From Schistocerca nitens (lineage: Eukaryota > Arthropoda > Insecta > Orthoptera > Acrididae), in the NCBI RefSeq assembly GCF_023898315.1, contig NC_064622.1:358775234-358839233 (forward strand): a stretch of 64,000 nucleotides of DNA, given 5' to 3'. Shown here piece by piece: positions 10,495-21,260 of this stretch. Each line of letters opens with the position of its first letter. The stretch's first letter is position 1. Both the position numbers and the translations under genes were made by a program. The notes beneath the pieces are model-generated. The model ran no database searches and was not told the origin of the DNA. It saw only the letters and a program-made list of their open reading frames with translations.

Positions 10495-11116
10495 CAACAT
10501 GAAAGTAATGACCTCGGTGCCTGTTCCATCACATGTGTCACCTGGATTCGTTCCCCAGACACCAGTTTCTCAGAATTGCGCAGATGGGATCTGGTATTGT
10601 AACCTGTCCTCTGTTCTCTCCACCCATGTGGCCTTAATTTACATTAATTTCTTTGGTTGCAGCATTTCTTCACAGCAACTATTCATTTCCTCTTTTCCTT
10701 TGAGTTTTCTGCACCTTTTATTTTATGATCTGTCTGTTCTCCCACTTCTGTCATGACCAAGGCACTTAGATTACTGCGATTATTAACTCGTGCACGATGT
10801 TTTGGCAGTAATATCTGTCTTACATATTACCCTATCTTTCACCTTTAATCTCTCAGGTTTACAAATCTCATTCAGTGCAGTCACCTAAAATCTGTCTTTC
10901 CTTCCCGTCTGATAAGTCTCCCGTGATCCAGGACTGTTGATGACTTTTCCAAATTCTCACCATTTACTAAATCTCACTAGTCCTTTTCCTTCACTCCTCA
11001 ACCTTTCCGTTTAACTCTTCTGCCCAAAGGAGGAGCCACTAGATCCAAATCCTTGCAAATTTAAATATCTTTATATCTGTATTCCCCTTTCGCGACATGG
11101 TGAGTAGATTTTTTAT
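10495..11116 (+). repeat. Inverted copy of the Penelope-like 3' end
   Basis: This + strand block resembles the end of the copy at 46250-46897: a degraded endonuclease tail containing ATGACCTCGGTGCCTGTTCC, followed by 3' UTR sequence. Its last 350 bp are the reverse complement of 4481-4835. It is joined directly to the 5'-truncated body in opposite orientation. Confidence 0.75.
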
Positions 11117-11129
11117 CTATCTAATTACA

Positions 11130-11880
11130 TTATTTGATCTTTGAAAGTTAGTTATCCAAGTCTACATTGGCATTTCTCAGAATCTTTACTTTCTGGATCT
11201 CTTGCACTTTCCATCAAATGACGAAGTGGACAATTTGGTATTTACCGAGGCTGGAGTTAGGAGATGTCCAGATCTTTAGTTTTCTGGGCAGGTGTTTGAA
11301 AGCAGTTGACTTAAGAACCAGATTGAATGTTCTGCATAACTCCACTAATCTCCCCATTGCAACTGGTTCTCATGTGCGCTCGATAGCTTGCAATAATCTT
11401 ATGATGTTTTCTTTCTTTGTCAGGCTGGGCGTTGAAATTCTCATGCAGAATGGTGATCTGTGTGTCAGGTAACTTTGAAAGGATATCTTCTGTTTCCAGA
11501 ATGCACCTCTTTCTTCTAGGTCCTTCTTAATTGCCCGATTGATTGGTGCATGTACATACACAATTGTATAAACTCTACTTGCACACTGAAAAGAAAGAGT
11601 ATTGACTTGTCTGTTAGGGGAGGTGAAGTCCCTAATCAAATCCAAAATCTTCCTCCTGACAGTAATAAATCTGTGTCTAATTGTGGGATGGTTTTTACTG
11701 CTTGTTAATCATTCTTGCCTTTGAAGATTCTATAACCTTGTGATTGAAGAATTTTGATTCATGAATCTTGATCCCTAAATTGTTGCGATCAGTATGTGAC
11801 CTCAAGAAATGGCATCATTGATTTATTCCAGTTTTTTGGTCTTAAGAATGAAGTTTGAATTGAAAGTAGAAAAATAAATC
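11130..11880 (-). pseudogene. Degraded LINE endonuclease half (partner of 2505-4480)
   Basis: The minus strand carries an AP-endonuclease-like region in pieces: VYTIVYVHAPINRAIKKDLE, then ITILHENFNAQPDKERKH (a degraded GDFNA motif) after a frameshift. It precedes, in LINE order, the reverse transcriptase half at 2505-4480 on the same strand. The intervening 6.6 kb is the Penelope-like insertion. Stops and frameshifts show that it is not functional. Confidence 0.62.
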
Positions 11881-13497
11881 ATCAGCATTTACATCCAAAC
11901 AGTGTTAAATTCTCTTATATCTCCGAGCATCTCAGTACAGGTTCCCGAGGATCCAGAACTCTGCTTGGTTCACCAAAGGTGGTGGTGGTGATGGTGGATT
12001 CGTTACCACCTGGGAATTATTGATTCTCCACCTGCTACAGCAGCATAGTAGATTGTTGTTGTTGTTGTTGTCATTATAGAATGACACGTTCATTTCACTG
12101 AGATGAATGATTGGTAACACTGCAGATTATTTGTGGCCATTTTTATCTTCAGTCTTTATCTACATTTCAGTCATTCCATTTGTTTTGCTGTGAATAATGC
12201 TAAGGAGTATGGAATTCTAGGACTACATTGTTAAATACATTCATCATAGAACCTAAGATGTGAGACTTGCCGTTGTGATGTGTGTGCCCATTATTGCCCT
12301 CTCATTTCAAAGAGATCTGCACAAATGGTGATATTTTGTTTTCTGGAATTTTTGTAAGAATACTGATACAGACTACACAGTCATTTTGAACATTTCTTCC
12401 CCCTCCCTCCCCTCCCCCTTTCTGTTCCTCGATAGTTTATGATGGCTGATTTACAACTATTCTTCAGTTCACTTCTAAAGGCTCTAAGGGTCTCTGGATG
12501 CCTACCCTTCTCACTAAAGGTGAATATTTTGTGTCTCGGGACCCAAGTGATCTTAGTGATTTTGATCAAGATAAACTCACATTGCAGTGTTCTTCTTCGA
12601 CATACCGGTGTGGAAATGTGCACAGAATCAGCTAAGTGAAAAGTCTGTGCAATACGCACGTTTATTTACATATAAAAAACTACATAGGAATTTTCATTTG
12701 TGCAAGACTGCATGTATAAGATATGTGCTGATTTAAAGTTCTAGATTCACATATTTTACTGTGTGTTGTTTCCGTGTAATCTTTCATTGCTTTGCCAATA
12801 CTCATTTGTATTGTGGTATATTGTGAATTTCCAAACATTTGCGAGTGCCGCAGTAAACCCATACTGTTGTCGTCAGTTGTGGGCTTAAACTTAATTGTGC
12901 TCTTTTAAAAATTTTGAGAACAGTAGGCCTATCCTCATTCAGAACAGTCATTCTCTCTAATTTCACTGTACAATTATGTGAGAAGTGCATTATTTTGAGA
13001 ATTTTTGGATGCTTACAAAAATATATTTTCATAAGTTACCAATAAGAGTGTTTTGTATATGTAATTTATTTCATAGGAAGTCAGTGTTTTGGTTCACAAT
13101 TCTGCCAAACAATAAATCACCCTTGTACTTCATTATACATCAGCGCAAATAAACAGGCATTATTGAAAATTTTCGGAAGCTATCATTGTCCTTGCGTAAT
13201 CTATAAGCAGTTCGCAGCAAATTGGCATTTGTGATTTTGTTACTGTAGCAGATTTTCTAACTAACATATTATATTACATCTATTTTTCCCTTAAAGAGGA
13301 GTAACCCTATATATTATCTGCATTTATTGTAAATTAGCTCTGTTTTTTTTAATTTCTAACAGCTACAGTTAACCTCAAGACATTTTAGGAAACTAGTAGT
13401 TTTTACCACAGGTTTTGTGTTGCGTTAATAGATATCTCATTTTGTGTATTTACTTCAATTCTTATAGGTAAGTAGCAACTTTTTAACTCGACAGTTT
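11881..13497. other. Intron sequence without recognised features
   Basis: I see no coding exon or known element. A short (GTT)n run lies at 12054-12071 and a pyrimidine-rich CT/CCC stretch at about 12396-12421. The short frames here have no domain signals. Confidence 0.5.
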
Positions 13498-13570
13498 AAA
13501 AGATATTTGTAGTTGTCGTTGTTGTGGTCTTCAGTCCAGAGGGTGGTTTGACGCAGCTCTCCATGCTACT

Positions 13571-15512
13571 CTATTGTGCAAGCTTCTTCGTCTCCCAGTA
13601 CCTACTGCAACCTACATCCTTCTGAATCTGCTTAGTGTATTCATCTCTTGGTCTCCCTCTATGATTTTTACCCCCTCCCCCCGAGCTTACCTCCAATACT
13701 AAATTGGTGATCCCTTGATGCCTCGGAACATGTCCTGCCCACCGAAACCTTCTTCTAGTCAAGTTGTGCCACAAATTTCTCTTCTCTCCAATCCTATTCA
13801 ATACCTCCTCATTAGTTATGTGATTTACCCATCTAATCTTCAGCATTCTTCTGTAGCACCACATTTCGAAAGCTTCTATTCTCTTCTTGTCCAAACTATT
13901 TATCGCCCATGGCTACACTCCATACAAATACTTTCAGAAAAAGACTTCCTGACACTTAAATTTATACTCAGTGTTAACAACTTTCTCTTCTTCAGAAACG
14001 CTTTCCTTGCCATTACGAGTCTACATTTTATATCCTCTCTACTTCGACCATTATCAGTTATTTTGCTCCCCAAATAGCAAAACTCATGTACGAATGTAAG
14101 TGTCTCATTTCCTAATCTAATTCCCTCAGCATCACCCGATTTAATTCAACTACATTCCATTATCCTTGTTTCGCATTTGTTGATGTTAATTTTATATCCT
14201 CCTTTCAAGACACTGTCCATTCCATTCAACTGCTCTTCCAGGACCTTTGCTGTCTCTGACAGAATCACAATGTCATCGACGAATCTCAAAGTTTTTATTT
14301 CTTCTCCATGTATTTTAATTCCTACTCCGAATTTTTCTTTTGTTTCCTTTACGGCTTGCTCAGTGTACAGATTGAATAACATTGGGGATAGGCTACAACC
14401 CTGTCTCACTCCCTTCTTGACCACTGCTTCCCTTTCATGTCCCTCGACTCTTATAACTGCCATCTGGTTTCTGTACAAATTGTAAATAGCCTGTATTTTA
14501 CCCCTGCCACCTTAAGAATTTGAAAGAGAGTATTCCAGTCAACATTGTCAAAAGCTTTCTCTAATTCTACAAATGCTAGAAATGTAGGTTTGCCTTTCCT
14601 TAATCTATCTTCTAAAGTAAGTCGTAGGGTCAGTATTGCCTCACGTGTTCCAACATTTCTACAGAATCCAAGCTGATCTTCCCCTAGGTCAGCTTCTACC
14701 GGTTTTTCTATTCATCTGTAAATAATTCGTGTTACTATTTTTCAGCTGTGACTTATTTAACTGGTAGTTTGGTAATTTTCACATCTCTCAACACCTGCTT
14801 TCTTTGGGATTGGAATTATTATATTCTTCTTGAAGTGTGAGGGTATTTCGCCTGTCTCACACATCTTGCTCACCAGATGGTCGAGTTTTGTCAGGGCTGG
14901 CTTTCCCAAGGCTGTCAGCAGTTCTAATGGAATATTGTCTACTCCCAGAACCTTGTTTCTACTTAAGTCTTTCAATGCCCTATCAAATTTTTCGCGCAGT
15001 ATCAAATTTCCCATTTCATTTTCATCTACAGCCTCTTCCATTTACATAGTATTGTCCTCAAGTACACCGCCTTTGTATAGACCATCTATATACTCTTTCC
15101 ACCTTTCTGCTTTCCCTTCTTTGCTTAGAACTGGGTTTCCATCTGAGCTCTTGATACTCATACAAGTGGTCCTCTTTTCTCCAAGGGTCCCTTTAATTTT
15201 CCTGTATGCAGTATCTATCTTACAACTAGTGGGCTATGCCTCTACATCCTTACATTTGACCTCTAGCCATCCCTGCTTAGCCATTTTGCACTTCCTGTCG
15301 ATCTCATTTTTGAGATGTTTGTATTCCTTTTTGCCTGCTTCATTTACTGCATTTTTATATTTTCTCCTTTCATCAATTAAGTTCAATATATCCTCTGTTA
15401 CCTGATGATTTCTACTAGTCCTCATCTGTCTGCATACTTGATCCTCTGCTGCCTTTACTATTTCATCCCTGAAAGCTATCCATTCTTCTTCTACTGTATT
15501 TCTTTCCCCCAT
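13571..15512 (-). pseudogene. RTE reverse transcriptase of copy 2 (broken)
   Basis: Frames in order on the minus strand: 15234-15512 (linker), 14757-15041 (RT fingers, IIIPIPKKAGVERCENYQ), 14146-14478 (GVRQGCSLSPMLFNLY then LRFVDDIVIL) and 13571-13894 (MLKIRWVNHITNEEV, tail). The catalytic box is FVDD instead of the FADD seen in copy 1. At least three frameshifts or stops separate the pieces. Residue-level similarity to copy 1 is high throughout. Confidence 0.85.
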
Positions 15513-15518
15513 TCATGT

Positions 15519-15874
15519 CTATTGTTCCCTAATGCCCTCCATGAAACTCTCTACAACCTCTGATTCTGTCTGTTTATCCAGGTCCCATCTCCTTAAATTC
15601 CCACTTTTTTGCAGTTTCTTCAGTTTCAATCTACTGTTCATAACCAGTAGATTGTGGTCAGAGTCCACATCTGCCACTGGAAATGTCTTACAATTTAAAA
15701 CCTGGTTCCTAAATCTCTGTCTTACCATTATACAATCTATCTGAAACCTTCCAGTATGTCCAGGCCTCTTCCATGTATACAGCCTTCTTTCATGATTCTT
15801 GAACCAAGTGTTAGCTATCATGAAGTTATACATTGTGCAAAATTCTACCAGGTGGCTTCCTCTTTCGTTTATAA
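15519..15874 (-). pseudogene. RTE endonuclease C-terminal part, downstream of the Harbinger insert
   Basis: The minus-strand frame 15519-15833 reads RPGHTGRFQIDCIMVRQRFR and DVDSDHNLLVM. The ID-IMV and SDHNL motifs are the C-terminal signature of AP-like LINE endonucleases (catalytic Asp-His pair retained). The upstream half lies beyond the insert at 16745-17250. Confidence 0.8.
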
Positions 15875-16744
15875 GGCCAGTATTACACTATCAAATTTCT
15901 TTGTCAAAGAGTTGATCAAAGATGTGGTCAAATATTCCGTCAAATATATTTGACAAAGACTTTTGACATAGAGCTAGAAGGGGTATTACACTGTCATCAT
16001 ATTTTTCGTCAAAGTTCAAGATGGCTGACAACAACAACTTGTTATTAACCGCAGCAGTTGCATGCACTACAATTGCACAATGTGCACATGTGGAAGAGAA
16101 GCGGTGGGGGAAAAAAGGAAACATACCTGGGTGAAGCCGTGGGTTTTACGACGACACGATAAAAGCATTCAACAAAACATGTTACATGAGCTTATAGTGG
16201 AGGATGTCAAGCCGTACATCAATTACTTAAGAATGGATGAGCATACATTTCTGTATGTGCCCAGTGAAGCGTATCCTCATATCACAAAGCACAATATTCA
16301 CTTAAGAACTGCTACATCTGCAGAAGACAGGCTCACTGTAACACTCCAATTCCTTGCTACAGGGGAGGGTTGGGTCAGGTCAGGTCAGGTCAGGTCTCCA
16401 ATCTTCTTAATCTGTTTTTGTATTCATTGTGCTTCATGTTGTAAAGTGCCTCATCAGCTTCATACATCTCTATTAATTTTGTAGTTGTCGGCACATACCA
16501 ATTGTATTTACCGGCAATGTTTATAAAAACACTACAGACGACAGAACGCTGCAGCGATGCTAGAGCACTCCTTGTGGTAACATGTCACATTGCAGTGAAC
16601 AGAATACAAGCAACTTCTTTGATCAAATCTACAGTGAGGCCCTAGATTTGATCAAAGATTGGATTTGACAAAGTTCTCTATTACACCATCAAATATCTTT
16701 GGCAAAGATATTTGACAAAGAAATTTGATAGTGTAATACCGGCC
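15875..16744 (+). mobile_element. PIF/Harbinger-type transposon, internally deleted
   Basis: Terminal inverted repeats begin GGCCAGTATTACACTATCAA at the left and end with the complement TTGATAGTGTAATACCGGCC at the right; the homology runs for about 35-50 bp. The flanking trinucleotides are TAA and TTA, one base from the TWA duplication expected for this superfamily. The element splits the endonuclease of the RTE. It contains only the N-terminal half of a transposase and a short (AGGTC)n run at about 16373-16398, so it must have been moved in trans. Confidence 0.82.
16021..16372 (+). pseudogene. HARBI1-like transposase, N-terminal remnant
   Basis: The reading begins MADNNNLLLTAAVACTTI and, after frameshifts, continues with VEDVKPYINYLRMDEHTFLY and EDRLTVTLQFLATGE. 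The motif NYLRMD followed by ERLxxTLRFLATGE is the usual N-terminal region of PIF/Harbinger (HARBI1-like) nucleases. The catalytic DDE residues would lie further downstream and are deleted. Confidence 0.8.
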
Positions 16745-17254
16745 TTACCCCCATTCCATATTCACCTACCATGTTTCCTTCTCTTCCTTTTCCTGCTGTC
16801 GAATTCCAGTCACCCATGACTGTTAAATTTTCGTGTCCCTTCACTATGTGAATAATTTCTTTTATCTCATCCTACATTTCATCAATCTCTTCGTCATCTA
16901 TGGAGCTAGTTGTCATATAAACTTGTATTGATTATTAAACCTACTCCTGCTTTACCCCTATCTGATTTTGTATTTATAACTCTGTATTTACCTGACCAGA
17001 AGTCTTGTCCCTCCTGCCACCGAACTTCACTAATTCCCACTATATCTAACTTTAACCTATCCATTTCCCTTTTTAAATTTTCGAACCTACCCGCCAGATT
17101 AAGGGATCTGACATTCCATACTCCGATCCGTAGAACGCCAGTTTTCTTTCTCCAGATAACGACGTCCTCCTCAGTAGTTCCTGCCTGGAGATCTGAATGG
17201 GGGACTATTTTACCTCCGAAATATTTTACCCAAGAGGACGCCATCATCATTTAA
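16745..17254 (-). pseudogene. RTE AP-endonuclease, N-terminal half
   Basis: The minus-strand frame 16906-17250 reads KTGVLRIGVWNVRSLNLAGR, then LDIVGISEVRWQE and DRGKAGVGLII. The WNVRSL, SEVRW and GVGL motifs are the classic first half of AP-type LINE endonucleases; the Asn and Glu that coordinate metal are present. The gene continues, after a damaged stretch and the Harbinger insert, at 15519-15833. Confidence 0.85.
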
Positions 17255-17560
17255 CGATACAGTAAAGCTGCATGTTATTGGGAAAAACTACGGCTGTGGT
17301 TTCCCCTTGCTTTCAGCCATTCTCAGTACCAGCACAGCAAGGCCGTTTTGGTTAATGTTACACAAGGCCAGATCAGTCAATCATCTAGACTTTTGCCCCT
17401 ACAACTACTGAAAAGGCTGCTGCCCCTCTACAGAAACCACATGTTTGTCTGGCCTCTCAACAGATACCCCTCTCTTTTGGTTGCACCTACGGTACAGCTA
17501 TCTGTATCGCTGAGGCACACAAGCCTCCCCACCAATGGCAAGGTCCATGTTTCGTAAAGG
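17255..17560 (-). other. RTE 5' leader
   Basis: GC-rich sequence upstream of the endonuclease start, up to the target duplication. It has no long open frame on the element strand. I recall this leader from other members of this insect RTE family. It probably contains the internal promoter, but no motif is certain. Confidence 0.55.
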
Positions 17561-17989
17561 AAAAGATATTCAGTGAACTTACTGTTATTTGTTCACAGCC
17601 TTGTAATACATTGCACAAGCCAAAATGCAGCACCACTATGAATACTGTTCTGGAAATTACCTTGATTGGTAGCAGTTGTGAATTGGTGTGTTGTAAGAGC
17701 TCTCAAGAGTAATGTACATAGGTGCCTCAAGGACTATCCTCTCCTGTGAATCCTGTCTCCTCTGCAGAAAGTACAAAATCCCTCTAACCAACAAGTTGAT
17801 GTTCTGTCCTTCACTAAAACTGAAACTGAGCCAGTAAAACTGACTCCACCTGTTTTGGAGAAACCTGTTTTGTCTGGTGTCAGCCGGAGACAAATGCAAA
17901 AGTGTAGGGGTCTATTAATTGTCAGCAGATCAAATGTACAGCGAATGATGGTACCCCTTAGGGAAATGGCACCAAGGGACAGGAAAGGA

Positions 17990-18202
17990 CACCAGGTGCA
18001 CTCAGTATGTATGCCTGGGGGCTCATTTAAAATGTTGAAGAAGCTATTCCAGCAGCTATTTTGGGAACAGGATGCAACCAACAGCAGATTGTGGCACACG
18101 TTGGAACAAATGATGTCTGTCGTCTGGCCTCCGAGGTCATTCTTGGGTCATTCCCACGACTGGCAGAGGAGGCTGAGAAGACCAGCCTTCCCCAGAACTG
18201 AT
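17990..18202 (+). pseudogene. CR1 ORF1 esterase-like (SGNH) remnant
   Basis: In one frame the sequence reads IPAAILGTGCNQQQIVAHVG followed by TNDVCRLASEVI and then RLAEEAEKTSLPQN. The VGTND motif is block III of SGNH/GDSL-type esterases, a domain found in ORF1 of CR1-clade elements. The preceding block is degraded. It supports a CR1 assignment for this family of four copies. Confidence 0.6.
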
Positions 18203-18779
18203 TGTGGGTCTTTGGTTCTGTATTGAGTGGAAGGACTGAACCAGAGACTTCAAAAGTTCTGTAACAAGCTAGACTGCGACTTTCCGGACTTGCACCATAG
18301 GGTTGAGAACTAGGGTCCCCTAAATAGGTCAGGATTGCACTACACATCATAGGCTGCTACTCACATAGCTGACTGTGTGTGAGGCGCACACAAGAGGGTT
18401 TTTTTTTTTTTTTTTTTTTTTTTTAGATTAGGTGACTCTCCATCCAATCCAGCTAACAATAGCTGTAGAATACCCAGAAGTACCTGTGTAAGATGGAAAG
18501 AAATGCCTCCCTCGGGTGAGAGTATTAAAATTCTAATGGCAAACTGGCGAAGCATTGCAACAAAGTGCCAGAGTTTGAAGAAATCGTGAAGAGCAGTGAA
18601 GCTTACATAATACTAGGTACAGAATGATGAAACCTGACTGAAGTTGATTGCAAGGAGATTTTTGAGGAAAATTTAAGTGTATACTGAAAGCATAGGCAAG
18701 GAGGTAATGGAGGTGGTGTATTTGTCGCAGTAGACAAGAAACTGAAATCCACTTAGGTAGTAACTGAAGCTGCATGTGA

Positions 18780-20880
18780 GATTGTTTAGGGAAGACTCAG
18801 TATCAGGGATGGGCATAAAATGATTATTGGATCCTTGTAATACCCACCAGACTCATGTCCTGATGTAACTGAAACTTTAAACCTTGGTTCACTTGTATGT
18901 AAGTTCCCCAATCATACTGTAATCATCAGTGGAGACTTTAATGATCCAACAATTAATTGGGAAAATTATGGTTTTGTTAGTGGTGGGCATGATAAGACAT
19001 ACTTTGAAGCTTTACTAAATGCATTCTCTGAAAACTACCGTGACTAGATATTAGCAACCTCATTTATGATGCAAATATATTGGATCTAAAGGCAAGAAAT
19101 AGACCTGATCTCTTTGAGGATGTTCACATTGAAACTGGCATCAGTGAAAATGACACAGTTGTGGCAACAATGATTCCAAAGTACAAATGACAACTAAAAC
19201 AAATAGAAAGATGTATATGTTCAGTAAACCAGATAAATAGTCAGTAGTGTCACGTCTCAGTGAGGAACTTGAAACTTTCAGCACAGAACAGGAGCATGTA
19301 GAGGAACTATGGTTCAGGTTTAAAAGAATAATTGAGCATGCTGTGGACAGATACATACCCAGTACAAAAGTTCATAATGGGAGGGAACCTCCATGGTATA
19401 CAGTCACTGTAAAGGAACTTACAAAGAAATGGAGGTTACTGGATAATAGGTGTAAAACAAAGCAAAGGGTATAGAGGTATATGTTGAATTACATGCATTT
19501 GGCTGTCAAGGAAGCAATGTGTGATGATGCCTTCAGTGACTGTTGTAGCAGAATGTTGTTAAGTGATCTCTCACAGAAACCAAATAAATTCTGGTAATAT
19601 GTAAAGGCTGTTAGCGGCATCAAAGCTAGTGTCCATTGAGGGTAGCAAAGCAAAAACTAAAACACTTAACTCCATGTTCCTTTACAAAAGAAGACCAAGG
19701 AGAATTACCCCAATTTAATCCTCATACCAGTTTAAAAAGGTAAATGACATAATATTAGTGCCAGTAGTGTTCAGAAATAGCTGAAATTGTTAAAATTGAA
19801 CAAAGCTCCATGGCCCAATGGAATCCCTGTCAGATTCCATTCTGAATTTGCGGCTGAGATAGCCTCTCTTCTAACTGTAATATGATGTAAATGCCTCAAA
19901 CAAAAAGCTGTGCCCAGTTCTTGGAAAAAGGCACAGGTCACATCCATCTACGAGAAGTGTAGTAGAAGTGATCCACAAATCTGTCCAATATCCTTGACAC
20001 TGATTTGTTGTAGAATCTTAGAACATATTCTGAGCTCAAACATAATGAAGTGTCTTGAACGTAATGACCTCCTCAATGCCAACCAGCATGGATTTCGAAA
20101 ACATCGATCATGTGAAACTCAACTTGCACTTTTATCACATGACATATTGAAAACTTTGGATCAAGGCAGTCAGTAGAAGTTCTATTTCCTGACCTCCAGA
20201 AAGCACTTGACTCGGTAGCACACCTACATTTATTGCCAAAAGCATGATCTTATGGGGTATCAAGTGAAATTTGTGACTGGATTGGGGGTTTTTGGTAGGG
20301 AGGACACAGCATATTATTTTGGATGGAGAGTCATCATCAGATGTAGAAGTAACTTTGGGTTTGCCCCAGGGAAGTGTGTTGGGACGCTTGCTGTTCATGT
20401 TGTGTACTAATGACCTTGCACACAATATTAATAGTAAAACCAGATTTTTTTGCAGCTGATGCAGTTAACTATAATTACTATCTGAAATAAGCTGCATAAA
20501 TATTCAGCCAGCTCTTGATAAGATTTCAGTGTGATGCAGAATTGGCAGTTTGCTTTAAATGTTCAGAAATGTGAAGTATTGCACTTCACAAAACAAAAAA
20601 ATGTAATATCCTGTTACTATAATATCAATGAGTCACTGTTGGAATCAGCCAACTCACACGTATACTTGGGCATAGCACATTGAAGGGATATGAAATGGAA
20701 TGATCACAAAAGTTCAGCTGTGGGTAAAGCAGGTGGAATACTTCAGTTTATTAATAGAATACTGGAAAAGTGCAGTAAGTCTGCAAAAGATATTGCTTAC
20801 AAATCACTCTTGCAACCAGTTCTACAATATTGCTCAAGAGTGAGAGACCCGTACCGGATAGGACTCAGGGGATATTGAAC
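18780..20880 (+). pseudogene. CR1 ORF2 endonuclease and reverse transcriptase, broken
   Basis: The endonuclease trace contains SGDFNDPTINW (catalytic DFN) at about 18930-18965. The frame 19247-19474 reads YIPSTKVHNGREPPWYTV, the linker before RT. RT fingers at about 19910-20176 contain QHGFRKHRSCETQLALLSHD. The YxDD region near 20445 reads FAADAV-like and is damaged. The thumb follows at 20690-20878. The layout matches the open frame at 30416-31645. Confidence 0.72.
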
Positions 20881-21260
20881 ATATACAGAGAAGGGCAGCA
20901 TGAAAGGTCACAGGTTTATTTAACCTGTGGGAGAGTGTCACGTAGATACTGAAGAAACTGAACTCGAAGACGTGTTAAGGTATACTAAACTATCCTGAGA
21001 AAGTCTGTTAACAAGGTTTCAGGAACTAGCTTGAATAATTACTCTAGGAATATACTACTACCCCCTACATATCACTCACAAAGGGATCGTGAAGATAACA
21101 TTAGAATAATTGCTGCACACACAGAGGCAGTCAAACAATCATTCTTCCTGTGCTCCATATGTGAAAGGAACAGCAAGAAACCCCAATAATTGGTACAGTG
21201 GGATGTACCGCCTGCCATGCGCGTCGCAGTGGTTTGCAGAGTATAGATGTAAATGTAGAT

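Larger units (their letters stand above)
4481..11116 (-). mobile_element. Penelope-like element copy 1, with inverted ends and three nested insertions
   Basis: The outer limits mirror each other: ATAAAAAATCTACT at 4481 and its reverse complement ending at 11116. Inside the ends, about 350 bp is inverted-repeated (4481-4835 and about 10756-11116). On the minus strand the body reads RT N-terminal part (10138-10494), RT core (about 7709-7892) with FRHIDDIF, a C-terminal stretch, then a GIY-YIG-like endonuclease tail (4870-5380). These parts are separated by insertions: a SINE at 4991-5184, an RTE at 5395-7202 and a fold-back element at 7893-10137. Segment 10495-11116 is a second, oppositely oriented copy of the element's 3' end. 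The whole sits inside an older LINE. It is inactive because of the insertions. Confidence 0.75.
13508..17560 (-). mobile_element. Full-length RTE-type LINE, copy 2, with 10-bp TSD and a Harbinger insert
   Basis: A 10-bp direct repeat AAAAGATATT flanks the element (13498-13507 and 17561-17570). Subtracting the 870-bp PIF/Harbinger insert leaves about 3.2 kb, the expected length of a complete RTE. Reading the minus strand, it has a 5' leader (17255-17560), an AP endonuclease (from 17250 down), a central part (15234-15833), the reverse transcriptase (13571-15041) and a short GTT-rich 3' terminus. The same family is represented at 5395-7202 and 51476-52387. Frameshifts, stops and the insertion make it inactive. 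Confidence 0.88.
17720..21260 (+). mobile_element. Long degraded CR1-like LINE (copy 1) with ORF1 and ORF2 traces
   Basis: Parts occur in LINE order on the + strand. An ORF1 esterase-like trace lies at about 17990-18200, a 26-bp T run at 18399-18424, and an endonuclease trace at about 18780-19190 with IISGDFNDPTINWENY. RT pieces follow (19910-20176: ISLTLICCRILEHILSSNIM; 20690-20878: KCSKSAKDIAYKSLLQPVLQ). The element ends in GATGTAAATGTAGAT at 21260, matching the GATGTA-type tails of the copies at 31714 and 60862. It is full of stops. The exact 5' limit is uncertain. Confidence 0.75.

Noticed and set aside
14830-15405. 191-codon + strand frame
   Set aside because: It is the antisense shadow of the RTE reverse transcriptase on the minus strand.
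16373-16398. AGGTC pentamer run considered as a hormone-receptor-type regulatory repeat
   Set aside because: Head-to-tail copies with no spacer inside a dead transposon; simple slippage is a better explanation.
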